NCBI GenBank assembly: GCA_025056355.1
Contig: JANWWI010000007.1
Span: 1 to 64,000 of the forward strand
Reading direction: 5' to 3'
Length of the DNA stretch: 64,000 nucleotides
DNA from: Casimicrobiaceae bacterium
Lineage (GTDB): Bacteria; Pseudomonadota; Gammaproteobacteria; Burkholderiales; Casimicrobiaceae
Part shown: piece after piece, positions 32,788 to 42,519 of the stretch
How positions within the stretch are numbered: the first letter of the stretch is position 1
Layout of the letters: the number at the start of each line of letters is the position of its first letter
The notes under the pieces: generated by a model
Seen by the model: only the letters and a program-made list of their open reading frames with translations
Told to the model about the DNA's origin: nothing
The model's database searches: none
Translations under genes and position numbers: made by a program

Positions 32788-34449
32788 ATGCAGTACATCT
32801 TCACGATGAACGGCGTCTCCAAAACGGTGCCGCCGAAGCGACAAATCATCAAGGACATTTCGCTGTCGTTTTTCCCGGGCGCGAAAATTGGGCTGCTCGG
32901 GTTGAACGGTGCGGGCAAATCCACCCTGCTTCGCATCATGGCCGGGGTGGACAAGGACTTTTCCGGAGAAGCCCGGCCGCAGCCAGGCATCAAGATCGGG
33001 TACCTGCCCCAGGAGCCCGAGCTTGATCCGGAAAAAACCGTGCGCGAGACGGTGGAGGAAGCCTTCGCAGAGGTGGCGCGCGCCAAAGCCCGGCTTGAGG
33101 AGGTCTATGCCGCCTACGCCGATCCGGAGGCCGACTTTGATGCGCTGGCGAAAGAGCAGGCTGAGCTTGAGGCCATCATCGCTGCTGCCGATGGCCACAA
33201 TCTCGAGCAGCAACTCGAGGTGGCCGCCGATGCGCTGAGGCTTCCGCCCTGGGAGGCCAAGATTGCCAACCTCTCAGGCGGGGAAAAGCGGCGTGTGGCC
33301 TTGTGCCGGCTGCTCTTGTCGAAGCCCGACATGCTTTTGCTCGATGAGCCGACCAACCATCTCGATGCCGAAAGCGTCGAATGGCTCGAACAGTTCCTAC
33401 AGCGCTATCCGGGCACGGTGGTGGCGGTCACCCACGACCGCTACTTCCTCGACAACGCTGCCGAGTGGATCTTGGAGCTCGACCGTGGCCACGGCATCCC
33501 GTGGAAGGGCAACTACAGCTCCTGGCTTGAGCAGAAGCAAGCACGGCTCAAGCAGGAGGAGGCGCAGGAATCGGCTCGGCAAAAGGCGCTCAAGCGGGAG
33601 CTCGAGTGGGTGCGGCAAAACCCAAAGGGCCGCCAAGCAAAGAGCAAGGCGCGACTTGCGCGCTTCGAAGAGCTCTCGAGCTACGAGTATCAGAAGCGAA
33701 ACGAAACCAACGAAATCTTCATTCCGGTGGCGGAGCGGCTGGGCAGCCAAGTCATCGAGTTCAAAAACGTGAGCAAGGGCTACGGCGATCGGCTTTTGAT
33801 CGATAACCTCTCCTTCATCATCCCGCCCGGAGCCATCGTGGGTGTGATCGGCCCGAACGGCGCCGGCAAATCGACGCTGTTCAAGCTCATCACCGGTGAA
33901 GAAAAGCCCGATGCCGGCGAGATCGTGATTGGGCCAACGGTGAAACTGGCCTACGTCGATCAGTCGCGTTCTTCGCTTTCGGGCGACAAGACGGTCTGGG
34001 AAGATGTCTCCGGCGGGGCCGATATCGTGCAAGTGGGCAAGTTCGAGATGCAAAGCCGCGCCTATATCGGGCGCTTCAACTTCAAGGGGCCGGACCAGCA
34101 AAAGCTCGTCGGTAGTCTTTCCGGAGGTGAGCGGGGACGGCTGCATCTGGCCAAGACGCTGCTCCGAGGGGGCAATGTGCTGCTGCTGGATGAGCCGTCG
34201 AACGACTTGGATGTGGAAACCTTGCGTGCGCTCGAAGACGCACTGCTTGAGTTTGCGGGCACCGCGATCATCATCAGCCACGATCGCTGGTTTCTGGACC
34301 GAATCTGCACGCACATTCTTGCTGCTGAGGGCAATAGCCAGTGGTTCTTCTACGAGGGCAACTACCGCGAGTACGAAAACAACAAGATCCAACGGCTCGG
34401 CGAAGAGGCGGCCCGGCCGAAACGAGTGCGTTTCAAGCCGCTCAAGTGA
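32788..34449 (+). CDS. ettA: Energy-dependent translational throttle protein EttA (ABC-F)
   Basis: 553 residues from the ATG at 32788 (MQYIFTMNGVSKTVPPKR), the expected EttA length. Two ATPase domains: Walker A GLNGAGKST and GPNGAGKST, signatures NLSGGEKRRVALCR and SLSGGERGRLHLAK, Walker B LLLLDEPTNHLD and VLLLDEPSNDLD. Between them is the basic linker with KRELEWVRQNPKGRQAKSKA that contacts the ribosome. ABC-F proteins have no membrane part; EttA binds the ribosomal E site and gates the first peptide bond according to ATP level. The stop overlaps the lpxC start (GTGA). Confidence 0.93.
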   Translation: MQYIFTMNGVSKTVPPKRQIIKDISLSFFPGAKIGLLGLNGAGKSTLLRIMAGVDKDFSGEARPQPGIKIGYLPQEPELDPEKTVRETVEEAFAEVARAKARLEEVYAAYADPEADFDALAKEQAELEAIIAAADGHNLEQQLEVAADALRLPPWEAKIANLSGGEKRRVALCRLLLSKPDMLLLDEPTNHLDAESVEWLEQFLQRYPGTVVAVTHDRYFLDNAAEWILELDRGHGIPWKGNYSSWLEQKQARLKQEEAQESARQKALKRELEWVRQNPKGRQAKSKARLARFEELSSYEYQKRNETNEIFIPVAERLGSQVIEFKNVSKGYGDRLLIDNLSFIIPPGAIVGVIGPNGAGKSTLFKLITGEEKPDAGEIVIGPTVKLAYVDQSRSSLSGDKTVWEDVSGGADIVQVGKFEMQSRAYIGRFNFKGPDQQKLVGSLSGGERGRLHLAKTLLRGGNVLLLDEPSNDLDVETLRALEDALLEFAGTAIIISHDRWFLDRICTHILAAEGNSQWFFYEGNYREYENNKIQRLGEEAARPKRVRFKPLK

Positions 34450-35318
34450 CTCCGCAGCAGACAATCGCACGGGACGTTTCGGCCGTGGGCGTGGCCTTGC
34501 ACTCCGGGGTACGGGTGCGCATGACGCTTAGGCCTGCGCCTGAAGACACGGGCATCGTGTTTCGTCGCGTCGACCTGAATCCGCCCGTGGACATTCCCGC
34601 GCGCGCCGAACTGGTGACCGAAACCCGCTTGGCGACAACACTTTCGCTCGACGGGGCAAAGGTGGCCACGGTCGAGCATCTGTTGGCTGCCTGCGCCGGT
34701 TGCGGCATCGACAATCTACTGGTCGAAGTCGACAACGTCGAAGTGCCGATCATGGATGGCTCCTCGGCGCCGTTTGTCTATTTGATCGAGGAGGCCGGCG
34801 TGGTTGCGCAAGGCAAGCCCCGTCAAGCGATCGAAATCCTTGAGCCGGTGCGCGTGACCGCCGCGCACGCTAGCGGCGAGAAATTCGCCAGCCTCGAACC
34901 GGCATCGGAATTTGAAATCGATTTCACGATCGACTTCTCCCATCCAGCGCTTCCGGCAGAGCTGTGCCGTGTGGCGATGAAGCTGCCGCCCGAGGTGTTT
35001 CGCGAGCACATCAGCCGTGCCCGCACCTTTGGCTTTTCCTTCGAAGCCGATGCGCTTCGCGCGGTGGGTCTCGCGCAAGGCGGCAGCATGGACAACGCCA
35101 TCGTGCTTGACCGCTACAAAGTGCTCAACCCCGAGGGGCTACGCTTTGCCGATGAGCTTGTGCGGCACAAAGTGCTCGATGCCGTCGGCGACCTCTATCT
35201 GCTTGGGCACCCCGTGCGCGGTCGCTACCACGCCTTCAAGTCCGGGCACGAACTCAACAACAAGCTCTGCCGCGCGCTCATTGAACGGCCACAGGCGTGG
35301 CGCTTGGTTCCTGCTTGA
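34446..35318 (+). CDS. lpxC: UDP-3-O-acyl-N-acetylglucosamine deacetylase LpxC
   Basis: 290 residues from a GTG at 34446 overlapping the ettA stop by four bases. The frame is open upstream to 34341 but that part lies in ettA, and homology-like sequence begins with TIARDVSAVGVALHSG, matching the usual LpxC start. Zinc ligands are in TVEHLLAA (His), HKVLDAVGDL (His, Asp), and the catalytic histidine in KSGHELNNKL. It removes the N-acetyl group in the committed step of lipid A synthesis. A little shorter than the usual 300-310. In most betaproteobacteria lpxC follows ftsZ; here ettA takes that place. Confidence 0.92.
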   Translation: MTPQQTIARDVSAVGVALHSGVRVRMTLRPAPEDTGIVFRRVDLNPPVDIPARAELVTETRLATTLSLDGAKVATVEHLLAACAGCGIDNLLVEVDNVEVPIMDGSSAPFVYLIEEAGVVAQGKPRQAIEILEPVRVTAAHASGEKFASLEPASEFEIDFTIDFSHPALPAELCRVAMKLPPEVFREHISRARTFGFSFEADALRAVGLAQGGSMDNAIVLDRYKVLNPEGLRFADELVRHKVLDAVGDLYLLGHPVRGRYHAFKSGHELNNKLCRALIERPQAWRLVPA

Positions 35319-35348
35319 GGGCGGGGCGGGCCTGCCGCAACCGATGCC

Positions 35349-35816
35349 TCAGCCCGAGCGCTTTTGCGCCGAGGCGGAAGCGATACTGCGCGCTAATCGG
35401 CGTACCGCCGTTTGCATGCGCTCACTTTTGAGCGAAGCGGCGGCACGACGGAGTGCCTCGGCGGTCTCGGGACTCGGCTCGCAGCGGGGCCAGCTGGGTT
35501 TTGGGGGGGCGATTTGGAGCCTGGCCACCAAGTCGTTACATTTCAAAGCCTTGGCGTTGGCCGCCGCGAGAATTTCGGCTTGCCGGCGGTGCGCGGCGTG
35601 AAGGGCCTCGGGGCAGGTGAGCGCTACGACCAGACGTCCGTCTGGCTCACGGTGACATCGGGCCACGTGGGGCAAGAGCTGCGGCGGGAAGATCGCCGCG
35701 AGCAGATCCCGCGGCAGCACCGTGTGACGACGCGCCACGCGGAGCCCGGCGGAAAACTCAGGCGCTCGCTCAAGGATTCGCGCGAGCGCTTCTGGACGGG
35801 GATAGAGAGGCTTCAC
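35349..35816 (-). CDS. DciA/DUF721-like protein
   Basis: 155 residues from a GTG at 35816 directly beside the start of the divergent M23 gene. The sequence (EALARILERAPEFSAG, then LLAAIFPPQLLPHVARCH and GRLVVALTCPEALHAAHRRQ) follows the DUF721 pattern of a helix followed by a small beta-sheet. A long helical C-terminal extension follows (ETAEALRRAAASLKSERMQ). DciA-type DUF721 proteins load the replicative helicase DnaB in bacteria without DnaC. The position between lpxC and the M23-secA genes is where betaproteobacteria keep this gene, which supports the call. Confidence 0.65.
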   Translation of the reverse strand: MKPLYPRPEALARILERAPEFSAGLRVARRHTVLPRDLLAAIFPPQLLPHVARCHREPDGRLVVALTCPEALHAAHRRQAEILAAANAKALKCNDLVARLQIAPPKPSWPRCEPSPETAEALRRAAASLKSERMQTAVRRLARSIASASAQKRSG

Positions 35817-36728
35817 ATGCAGCTGATACTGGTCTCAGACGACTTTCGGGTCAAGCGGACCTTTGAGCTCGGTTGGCCCCAGTTGCTCCTTGCGGGGCTT
35901 GTGTTTGTGTTCTTGCTCGCGATCACGGCAACCCTGGCCAATTACCTAGCGCTCAAGTATGCCGCAACGAGCGACCACCCGTTGATCCGCAGTATTTTGC
36001 TCGCTGATCAGCATGCCGAGGCGCGCCAGCGTCGCGAGCAATTGCAAGCCAACATCAACAACCTTGCGCTACGGCTCGGCGAGGTGCAGGCGCACGTGTT
36101 GCGGCTCGACGGGCTTGCCGAAAAACTCGCGAAAGTGGCCGGTCTCAAGCCCCAGGAGCTCCCGAGTGCGCCAATGGCCGGCGGGCGCGGGGGACCCGAG
36201 ACGGGTGCGGTGCCGTTGACGCTCGAAGAGATCGAAACCAGTATCCAGCGCCTGGCCGTTGAGGTTGATGTCAAAAGCGACCAGATGACCGTGCTTGAGG
36301 CGCTGCTCGTGGAGGGCAGCGCACAGCGCAAGTTTCTGCCGACTCTCCCGCCGGTTGAGAACGTCGCCTTCACGTCGAATTTTGGCTACCGCATCGATCC
36401 GTTTTCGGGCTATCGTAGTTTTCACGAGGGGATCGATTTCGCCGCCGAACCGGGCACACCCATCCTCGCCTCCGCAAGCGGCAAGGTCATCGCTGCGGAG
36501 TTTCATCCTGCCTACGGCAAAATGATCGATATCGATCACGGCAACGGGCTTGTGACGCGGTATGCGCATGCCTCCGAGCTTTTGGTCAAAGAAGGCGATT
36601 TGGTGGTTCGCGGACAGTTGATTGCGCGCGTGGGCTCGACGGGGCGATCGACCGGTCCGCACCTGCACTTCGAGGTGCGACTGAACGGCGTTCCCCAGAA
36701 TCCGGCCCGATTCCTCGCGGCGAACTAA
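35817..36728 (+). CDS. M23 family peptidoglycan endopeptidase
   Basis: 303 residues from the ATG at 35817. One N-terminal membrane segment (LLLAGLVFVFLLAITATLAN), a long coiled-coil-like helix at about 65-170, and a LytM/M23 domain from about 200 with NFGYRIDPFSGYRSFHEGID, GKVIAAEFHPAYGKMIDIDHGNG and STGPHLHFEVRLNG (HxH zinc motif). The zinc ligands H and D are present, so it is probably active, not a NlpD-like degenerate form. It cuts peptidoglycan cross-bridges in the periplasm while anchored in the inner membrane. The gene is just upstream of secA, a conserved betaproteobacterial association. Confidence 0.87.
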   Translation: MQLILVSDDFRVKRTFELGWPQLLLAGLVFVFLLAITATLANYLALKYAATSDHPLIRSILLADQHAEARQRREQLQANINNLALRLGEVQAHVLRLDGLAEKLAKVAGLKPQELPSAPMAGGRGGPETGAVPLTLEEIETSIQRLAVEVDVKSDQMTVLEALLVEGSAQRKFLPTLPPVENVAFTSNFGYRIDPFSGYRSFHEGIDFAAEPGTPILASASGKVIAAEFHPAYGKMIDIDHGNGLVTRYAHASELLVKEGDLVVRGQLIARVGSTGRSTGPHLHFEVRLNGVPQNPARFLAAN

Positions 36729-36744
36729 TTCGCCTCCGGCGCCG

Positions 36745-36750
36745 TAGAAT
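36745..36750 (+). promoter_or_regulatory. Candidate -10 element upstream of secA
   Basis: TAGAAT about 150 bases before the secA ATG, in the 171-base gap after the M23 gene. The -35 region is poor. Transcription from here would give a leader of about 140 bases. I see no SecM-like arrest peptide. Confidence 0.35.
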
Positions 36751-36899
36751 GCGGAAGTTTTGCGCAGATTGCGCTGGCTGACGCAAGCGATCTTGTCAGC
36801 TGATTGGCTCGATCCGCGCGCTCCCTCAAATGTGATGGCCTCGTGCTGCGTTCATGAGGCTCGCTGACCCCGCGTCGTCGCTGCTGACGACCACTCCCC

Positions 36900-39656
36900 A
36901 TGTTTGACCGCTTGCTCAAATCGATTTTCGGCAGCCGCAACGATCGGTTGCTCAAACGGTATCTCGCCCGCGTCAGTCAGATCAACGCGCTCGAACCCGC
37001 CATGCGCGCGCTCGACGATGAGGCCTTGCGCGGCAAGACCGCTGAGTTCAAGGCCCGTCTCGATCGCGGCGAACCGCTTGATTCGCTTCTGCCCGAAGCC
37101 TTCGCCGTCGTGCGCGAGGCAGCGCGTCGCACGCTCGACATGCGGCACTTCGACGTACAGCTGATCGGCGGCATGGCCCTTCACGAGGGCAAGATCGCGG
37201 AAATGCGTACGGGCGAAGGCAAAACCCTCGTGGCGACATTGCCCATCTACCTCAACGCGCTCACCGGTCGGGGCGTCCACCTGGTCACGGTCAACGACTA
37301 TCTCGCGCGGCGTGACGCAGACTGGATGGGCCGCATCTACCGGTTTCTCGGTATGAGCGTCGGGGTGGTCGTCTCGCAGCAAGATCACGCGTCCAAGATC
37401 GCTGCCTATCGTGCCGACATCACCTATGGCACAAACAATGAGTTCGGCTTCGATTACTTGCGCGACAACATGGAGTATCGCGCCGCAGATCGACGGCAGC
37501 GGGGGCTCTACTACGCGATCGTGGACGAGGTCGACTCAATCCTGATCGACGAGGCGCGCACGCCGCTCATCATCTCAGGGCAGTCCGAGGGCAGCGTCGA
37601 GATCTACCAAAAGCTCAACGCCTTACCGCCGCTGCTTGCGCGTCAAGCGGACGAACACGCGCCGGGTGACTACTGGGTCGATGAGAAGCAACGCCAGGTG
37701 CATCTGTCGGAGCAGGGTCACGAGAAAGCCGAGCAGTGGCTCGAGGCCAATGGGCTGCTGCCGCCCGGCACGAGCCTCTACGATGCCGCCAACATCTCAC
37801 TCATGCACCACGTCTACGCGGCGTTACGCGCGCACGCGCTTTATCGTCGCGATGAACACTACGTCGTCCAAAACGGTGAAGTGATCATCGTCGATGAGTT
37901 CACGGGCCGGCTGATGCCCGGGCGACGCTGGAGCGAGGGCCTACACCAGGCCATCGAGGCCAAAGAAGGCGTGCCGATTCAGCGCGAGAACCAAACGCTC
38001 GCCTCGATCACGTTTCAGAACTACTTCCGCCTGTACGAAAAGCTTGCCGGCATGACCGGTACGGCAGACACCGAAGCCTACGAGTTTCAGCACGTCTACG
38101 GGCTTGAGACGGTGATCATCCCGACGCACAAGCCCATGATTCGCCGCGATGAGAACGATTGGTTCTTCAAGACCGCGGCGGAGAAGTACGCCGCCATCGT
38201 GCGCGACATCAAGGATTGTTACGAGCGCGGCCAGCCGGTGCTTGTTGGCACCACGTCGATTGAAAACTCCGAGTTGCTCTCCGAGATGCTCAAGCGCGAG
38301 GGTCTGCCGCATCAGGTGCTCAATGCCAAACAGCACGAGCGCGAGGCCATGATCGTGGCCCAGGCGGGCCGGCCGAAGATGATCACGATCGCCACCAACA
38401 TGGCGGGCCGCGGCACCGATATCGTGCTGGGTGGCGCTCTCGAACCCGAGCTTCGCGCGATCCGGGAGGATGAATCGCTGACGCCCGAAGAGCGTGCGCG
38501 CAAGATGGCTGAGGTCCAGGCGGAGTGGCAAAAGCGGCATGACCAGGTGATTGCCGCTGGCGGCTTGCGTGTGATCGGCACGGAGCGGCATGAGTCACGG
38601 CGCATCGACAACCAGTTGCGTGGCCGGGCCGGACGTCAGGGGGACCCCGGCTCGAGCCGCTTTTACCTCTCGGCCGAAGATCCGCTCATCCGCATCTTCG
38701 GCGGCGATCGCATGAAAAACATCATGACGCGCTTGCGCATCCCGGATGGGGAGCCGATCGAGGCAGGCATGATGACGCGTCAAATCGAAAAGGCCCAGCT
38801 TAGGGTCGAGCAACGAAACTTCGACATCCGTAAGCAGTTGCTCGAGTACGACGATGTCGCAAACGATCAGCGCAAGGTGATCTACGAGCAGCGCAATCAC
38901 CTGCTTGATGCCGAGCAACTGGGCGACACGGCCCGACAGATGATTGCGGGCTATGTGGGCGAAGTCGTGACGCGGTTTGTTCCGCCCGACAGTGGCGAGG
39001 AGTCGTGGGATTTGCCGGGGCTGCGCACGGCGCTGGCGGAAATGTCGATTGAGGTGCCGATCGAGCAGTGGCAGGCGCGCGCCGAAGAGCTTGAGGACAC
39101 CGAAATACGCACGGCCTGCGAAGAGGCTGCGCTTGCCCTCTACGAGAGCAAGCGTAGCGCCGCTGGCGCCGAGATCTGGGCCCAGTTCGAACGCAACATC
39201 CTGCTTCAGCTACTCGATACCCATTGGCGCGAGCACTTGGCCAACCTCGATTACCTGCGGCAGGGCATCCATTTGCGTGGCTATGCGCAAAAAAACCCCA
39301 AGCAGGAGTACAAGCGCGAAGCCTTCGAGATGTTCGGCCAGATGCTCGATCGGTTCCGCGCAGACGTCGTGCGCGTGTTGCTGACCGTGACGATTCGCTC
39401 TGAGAGCGACGCTCGAGCGGTCGAGCCTCCTCGTGAACCGCTCAACGTGAGCTATCAGCATGCGGAAATCGCGGGTCTGGGCGGCGAGGAGACCGTGGCG
39501 GTGGCAGAGTCGGAGACGGCCCCCACCTCAGGCGGGAAGAGCGCGGGAGGGCCGGCGCGGCCGTTTGTGCGTCAGGGGCCGAAGCTCGGACGAAACGACC
39601 CGTGCTGGTGCGGCTCCGGCAAGAAGTACAAGCACTGCCACGGCCGGCTCGAGTAG
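36900..39656 (+). CDS. secA: Protein translocase subunit SecA
   Basis: 918 residues. Nucleotide site: [20 protein letters not shown] (Walker A), [20 protein letters not shown] (Walker B and DEAD-like region), [14 protein letters not shown] and [17 protein letters not shown] of the second ATPase fold. After the helical wing and scaffold, a flexible linker leads to a C-terminal zinc motif, [18 protein letters not shown], which binds SecB. SecA drives secretion through SecYEG at the inner membrane. The full length matches the betaproteobacterial form. Confidence 0.97.
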   Translation: MFDRLLKSIFGSRNDRLLKRYLARVSQINALEPAMRALDDEALRGKTAEFKARLDRGEPLDSLLPEAFAVVREAARRTLDMRHFDVQLIGGMALHEGKIAEMRTGEGKTLVATLPIYLNALTGRGVHLVTVNDYLARRDADWMGRIYRFLGMSVGVVVSQQDHASKIAAYRADITYGTNNEFGFDYLRDNMEYRAADRRQRGLYYAIVDEVDSILIDEARTPLIISGQSEGSVEIYQKLNALPPLLARQADEHAPGDYWVDEKQRQVHLSEQGHEKAEQWLEANGLLPPGTSLYDAANISLMHHVYAALRAHALYRRDEHYVVQNGEVIIVDEFTGRLMPGRRWSEGLHQAIEAKEGVPIQRENQTLASITFQNYFRLYEKLAGMTGTADTEAYEFQHVYGLETVIIPTHKPMIRRDENDWFFKTAAEKYAAIVRDIKDCYERGQPVLVGTTSIENSELLSEMLKREGLPHQVLNAKQHEREAMIVAQAGRPKMITIATNMAGRGTDIVLGGALEPELRAIREDESLTPEERARKMAEVQAEWQKRHDQVIAAGGLRVIGTERHESRRIDNQLRGRAGRQGDPGSSRFYLSAEDPLIRIFGGDRMKNIMTRLRIPDGEPIEAGMMTRQIEKAQLRVEQRNFDIRKQLLEYDDVANDQRKVIYEQRNHLLDAEQLGDTARQMIAGYVGEVVTRFVPPDSGEESWDLPGLRTALAEMSIEVPIEQWQARAEELEDTEIRTACEEAALALYESKRSAAGAEIWAQFERNILLQLLDTHWREHLANLDYLRQGIHLRGYAQKNPKQEYKREAFEMFGQMLDRFRADVVRVLLTVTIRSESDARAVEPPREPLNVSYQHAEIAGLGGEETVAVAESETAPTSGGKSAGGPARPFVRQGPKLGRNDPCWCGSGKKYKHCHGRLE

Positions 39657-39687
39657 GCACAGCAACATTTGGTCGGGATCGACTGCC

Positions 39688-40926
39688 ATGCCGGTTGCCT
39701 ATCAACCCTTGTCCGCTCAGGAGGCACACACGATCGCGGGCGTGACCTGTTACGCCGTCCAGGCCGGGATCCGCAAGGCGAATCGCTACGATTTTCTGGT
39801 TGTTGAACTGGCTCCTGGCGCGGGCGTCGGGGCCGTGTTCACCCAGAACCGCTTCGCGGCAGCGCCCGTTTTGGTTTGCCGGGAGCATTTGGCGCGCTCG
39901 CGCGCGATCCGTGCGCTCGTCGTCAACACGGGTGTGGCGAACGCGGCCACGGGGGAGCGTGGTCTGTCCGACGCTCGCCATACCTGTCAGCTCGTGGCGC
40001 AAGCCCTCGCGGTCGACCGTGACGCAGTGCTGCCGTTTTCTACTGGGGTGATTCTCGAACACTTGCCCGTCGAGCGCATCGAACGCGGGGTGGCGCTCGT
40101 GCAAGCGATGCGCGAGCGCGGCGAATCATCGCCTTGGGATCTTGCGGCGCGTGCGATCATGACCACCGACACGGTCCATAAGCTTGCGAGTCGCCGGGTG
40201 CGCGTGGCCGGGCGGGAGGTCCACGTGACCGGGATCGCCAAGGGTGCCGGCATGATTCAGCCCAACATGGCCACGATGCTCGGGTTCGTCTTTACCGATG
40301 CCGCCATTGCACCCGAGCTTATGCAGCCGCTTGCCCGAGAGCTCGCGCAGGCCAGTTTCAACCGAATCAGCGTCGATGGCGACACTTCAACCAACGACAG
40401 CTTCGTCGTTGTGGCCACGGGCGCCGCTCATCACGCACCGGTCTGCGATTGGCACTCGGAGGCGGGCCAGGCGGTCAAGTCGGCGCTCGAATCGGTCAGC
40501 CTCGAGCTGGCCCAAGCGATCGTCCGCGACGGTGAAGGCGCGAGCAAATTCATCACGATCCGTGTGACAGGCGGGCGCGATGTGGCCGAATGCGACTGCA
40601 TCGCACGTGCCGTCGCGCACTCACCGCTTGTCAAAACAGCCTTTTTTGCCAGTGACCCCAACCTGGGACGAATCCTTGCAGCCGTGGGCAACGGGGCGCC
40701 GGCGGATTTAGACCCCTCGCGCGTGAGCGTGCGTTTGAACGGCGTGCTCGTGGCCGAGGGGGGCGGCCGTGCGGCCAGCTATCGCGAGGAACTGGGTGTG
40801 GCCGCCATGAAAGCGCAAGAGATTGAGGTCGAGATCGCGCTTGGCCGTGGCGCAGCCGAAGCGGTCGTCTACACCTGTGACCTCTCCTACGATTACGTAA
40901 AGATCAACGCCGATTATCGGAGCTAG
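39688..40926 (+). CDS. argJ: Bifunctional ornithine acetyltransferase / N-acetylglutamate synthase ArgJ
   Basis: 412 residues from the ATG at 39688. The self-cleavage site is GAGMIQPNMATMLGF, where the threonine becomes the N-terminal nucleophile of the beta chain. VNTGVANAATGERG and SVDGDTSTNDSF, and the ending ADYRS, are also typical. ArgJ moves the acetyl group from N-acetylornithine to glutamate in arginine synthesis, and bifunctional forms can also use acetyl-CoA. The gene lies 31 bases after secA, as in many betaproteobacteria. Confidence 0.95.
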   Translation: MPVAYQPLSAQEAHTIAGVTCYAVQAGIRKANRYDFLVVELAPGAGVGAVFTQNRFAAAPVLVCREHLARSRAIRALVVNTGVANAATGERGLSDARHTCQLVAQALAVDRDAVLPFSTGVILEHLPVERIERGVALVQAMRERGESSPWDLAARAIMTTDTVHKLASRRVRVAGREVHVTGIAKGAGMIQPNMATMLGFVFTDAAIAPELMQPLARELAQASFNRISVDGDTSTNDSFVVVATGAAHHAPVCDWHSEAGQAVKSALESVSLELAQAIVRDGEGASKFITIRVTGGRDVAECDCIARAVAHSPLVKTAFFASDPNLGRILAAVGNGAPADLDPSRVSVRLNGVLVAEGGGRAASYREELGVAAMKAQEIEVEIALGRGAAEAVVYTCDLSYDYVKINADYRS

Positions 40927-40930
40927 AGCC

Positions 40931-41860
40931 GTGGCGCGGCGAGGATCTGAGCCTGAGGAGGAGTCGTCTGGGGCGGCGTTGGTCGCCGCGCTACGCCGGA
41001 TCGCCGAGGCCATCGAGCGCTTGAGTCCGGCACCGCCGGAGCCTCCGGATTTCGCGCGGGTGCTTGCGGCAGTGTGGAAAAGCACTCCAACGGGCGGGTG
41101 TCTCGTGCCCATTGAAGCCCCCGATCGCGTCGAGCTCGAGCGGCTCGTGGCGATCGAGGCGCAGCTTGCCGCGATTGATCGCAACACGCGTGCCTTTGTG
41201 CGTGGATGGCCGGCCAATCATGTGTTGCTCACCGGCGCGCGCGGCACGGGAAAAAGTTCGCTCGTCAAGGCGATGCTGACGCGCTACGCCGCACAAGGCT
41301 TACGTTTGATCGAAGTGAGCAAAGACGAACTCGCGCATCTTGCGCAGATCGTGGCGCTCGTGCGACGGCAACCGTATCGGTTTGTCGTTTTTTGCGACGA
41401 TCTTGCATTCGATTCAGGCGATGCGAGCTACCGCGCGCTCAAGGCGGCGCTTGATGGCAGCGTGGCCGGCGGCGCCGACAATGTGCTTGTTTATGCAACC
41501 TCCAACCGGCGCCATCTGATGCCCGAATACTTTCGCGAAAACGCCGAGACACGCTACGTGGGCGAGGAGATCCATTTCGGCGAAAGTATCGAAGAAAAGA
41601 TTTCGCTCTCAGAACGCTTCGGCCTGTGGATTCCGTTTTACCCGTTTACGCAGGAGGACTACCTTGCCGCGGTGGAGCGATGGATCGAGTTTCGGCGAGG
41701 TCGGCCGATCGACACTCGGCAGCGTGAAGCGCTCTTCCGAGAGGCACTTCAGTGGGCGCTCGCGCGTGGCTCAAGGTCTGGGCGCGTGGCCGAGCAGTTT
41801 GCGCGCGATTGGCTCGCGCGGCGAGCAGGAGCCGGAAAGCCCCCTGGAGCACGGCCGTGA
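40931..41860 (+). CDS. DUF815-type AAA+ ATPase
   Basis: 309 residues from a GTG at 40931. After a short charged N-terminus comes an AAA+ module: Walker A VLLTGARGTGKSSLVKAML, Walker B FVVFCDDLAFDSGDASYRALKA, sensor VLVYATSNRRHLMPEYF, and the DUF815-specific stretch LSERFGLWIPFYPFTQEDYLA. No substrate is known for this family. It sits between argJ and mutT with coupled starts on both sides (4-base gap and a GTGA overlap). This order is conserved, which suggests a housekeeping role. Confidence 0.85.
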   Translation: MARRGSEPEEESSGAALVAALRRIAEAIERLSPAPPEPPDFARVLAAVWKSTPTGGCLVPIEAPDRVELERLVAIEAQLAAIDRNTRAFVRGWPANHVLLTGARGTGKSSLVKAMLTRYAAQGLRLIEVSKDELAHLAQIVALVRRQPYRFVVFCDDLAFDSGDASYRALKAALDGSVAGGADNVLVYATSNRRHLMPEYFRENAETRYVGEEIHFGESIEEKISLSERFGLWIPFYPFTQEDYLAAVERWIEFRRGRPIDTRQREALFREALQWALARGSRSGRVAEQFARDWLARRAGAGKPPGARP

Positions 41861-42327
41861 AGCAAGGCTTTGAGGCGTGCTTTGATCCCGACGATCCTCG
41901 CCCTCCCACGCGCGTGGCCGTCGGGATTTTGTTTCGCGAGGGCCGGTTCGGACGACAGGTGCTGCTTGCCGAGCGGCCGCCGGGAAAGGTCTATGCGCAC
42001 TACTGGGAATTTCCGGGCGGCAAGGTGGAAGCCGGCGAGACGCCCGAACAGGCGTTGATCCGCGAACTTGAGGAGGAGTTGGCGGTTCGTGTCTGTGCCC
42101 CGCAGGAGCTTGTCTGCGAGCGCTTTAGCTATCCGCATGCCCACGTCGAACTGACCTTTTTCGTCTGCCCGAACTTCACGGGTGAGCCGCGCGCCCGCGA
42201 GAGCCAGCGCCTCGCGTGGGAACCGATCGACGCGATCCGTGTTTCCCCGCTTTTGCCAGCGCTTCTGCATCCGCGCAGTCAAGTCCTTGCCCGGCTGGCG
42301 GCCTGGCAACCGGCTCGAGGGCGTTAG
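41857..42327 (+). CDS. mutT: MutT-like Nudix hydrolase (8-oxo-dGTP diphosphatase)
   Basis: 156 residues from the GTG at 41857, which overlaps the stop of the DUF815 gene; the in-frame ATG at 41752 lies inside that gene and is rejected. The Nudix box is GGKVEAGETPEQALIRELEEEL, complete with the REx2EE catalytic part. YWEFPGGK and the downstream FFVCPNF fit MutT of the 8-oxo-dGTP class, which cleans oxidised nucleotides. The carboxy end APQELV..RQ-type helix is short. The neighbours yacG and zapD on the other strand are standard. Confidence 0.85.
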   Translation: MKQGFEACFDPDDPRPPTRVAVGILFREGRFGRQVLLAERPPGKVYAHYWEFPGGKVEAGETPEQALIRELEEELAVRVCAPQELVCERFSYPHAHVELTFFVCPNFTGEPRARESQRLAWEPIDAIRVSPLLPALLHPRSQVLARLAAWQPARGR

Positions 42328-42506
42328 GTGGCCTCTTCGTCAGCCTCCGGCGGGGTAGCGGGGAGGCCAGGAATGCGATAGGACTCACTGGCCCACGCGG
42401 CCGTGTCGAGCAGACGACAGCGCTCCGAGCAAAACGGCCGAAATGGATGGTCGGGCGACCAGCGAACAAGCGATCCACAAGAGGGGCAATTCACGAGTCG
42501 CGTCAT
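42324..42506 (-). CDS. yacG: DNA gyrase inhibitor YacG
   Basis: 60 residues from the ATG at 42506. The four cysteines of the zinc site are in VNCPSCGSLVRW and PFCSERCRLLD, followed by the acidic WASESYRIPG tail. YacG binds GyrB and blocks DNA binding. The longer open frame upstream adds unrelated residues. It is the 3' neighbour of zapD. Confidence 0.92.
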   Translation of the reverse strand: MTRLVNCPSCGSLVRWSPDHPFRPFCSERCRLLDTAAWASESYRIPGLPATPPEADEEAT

Positions 42507-42519
42507 GGCACAGGCGCGC

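Noticed and set aside
33397-34470. 357-residue minus-strand frame opposite ettA
   Set aside because: Shadow of the ABC-F gene, whose Walker motifs are on the plus strand.
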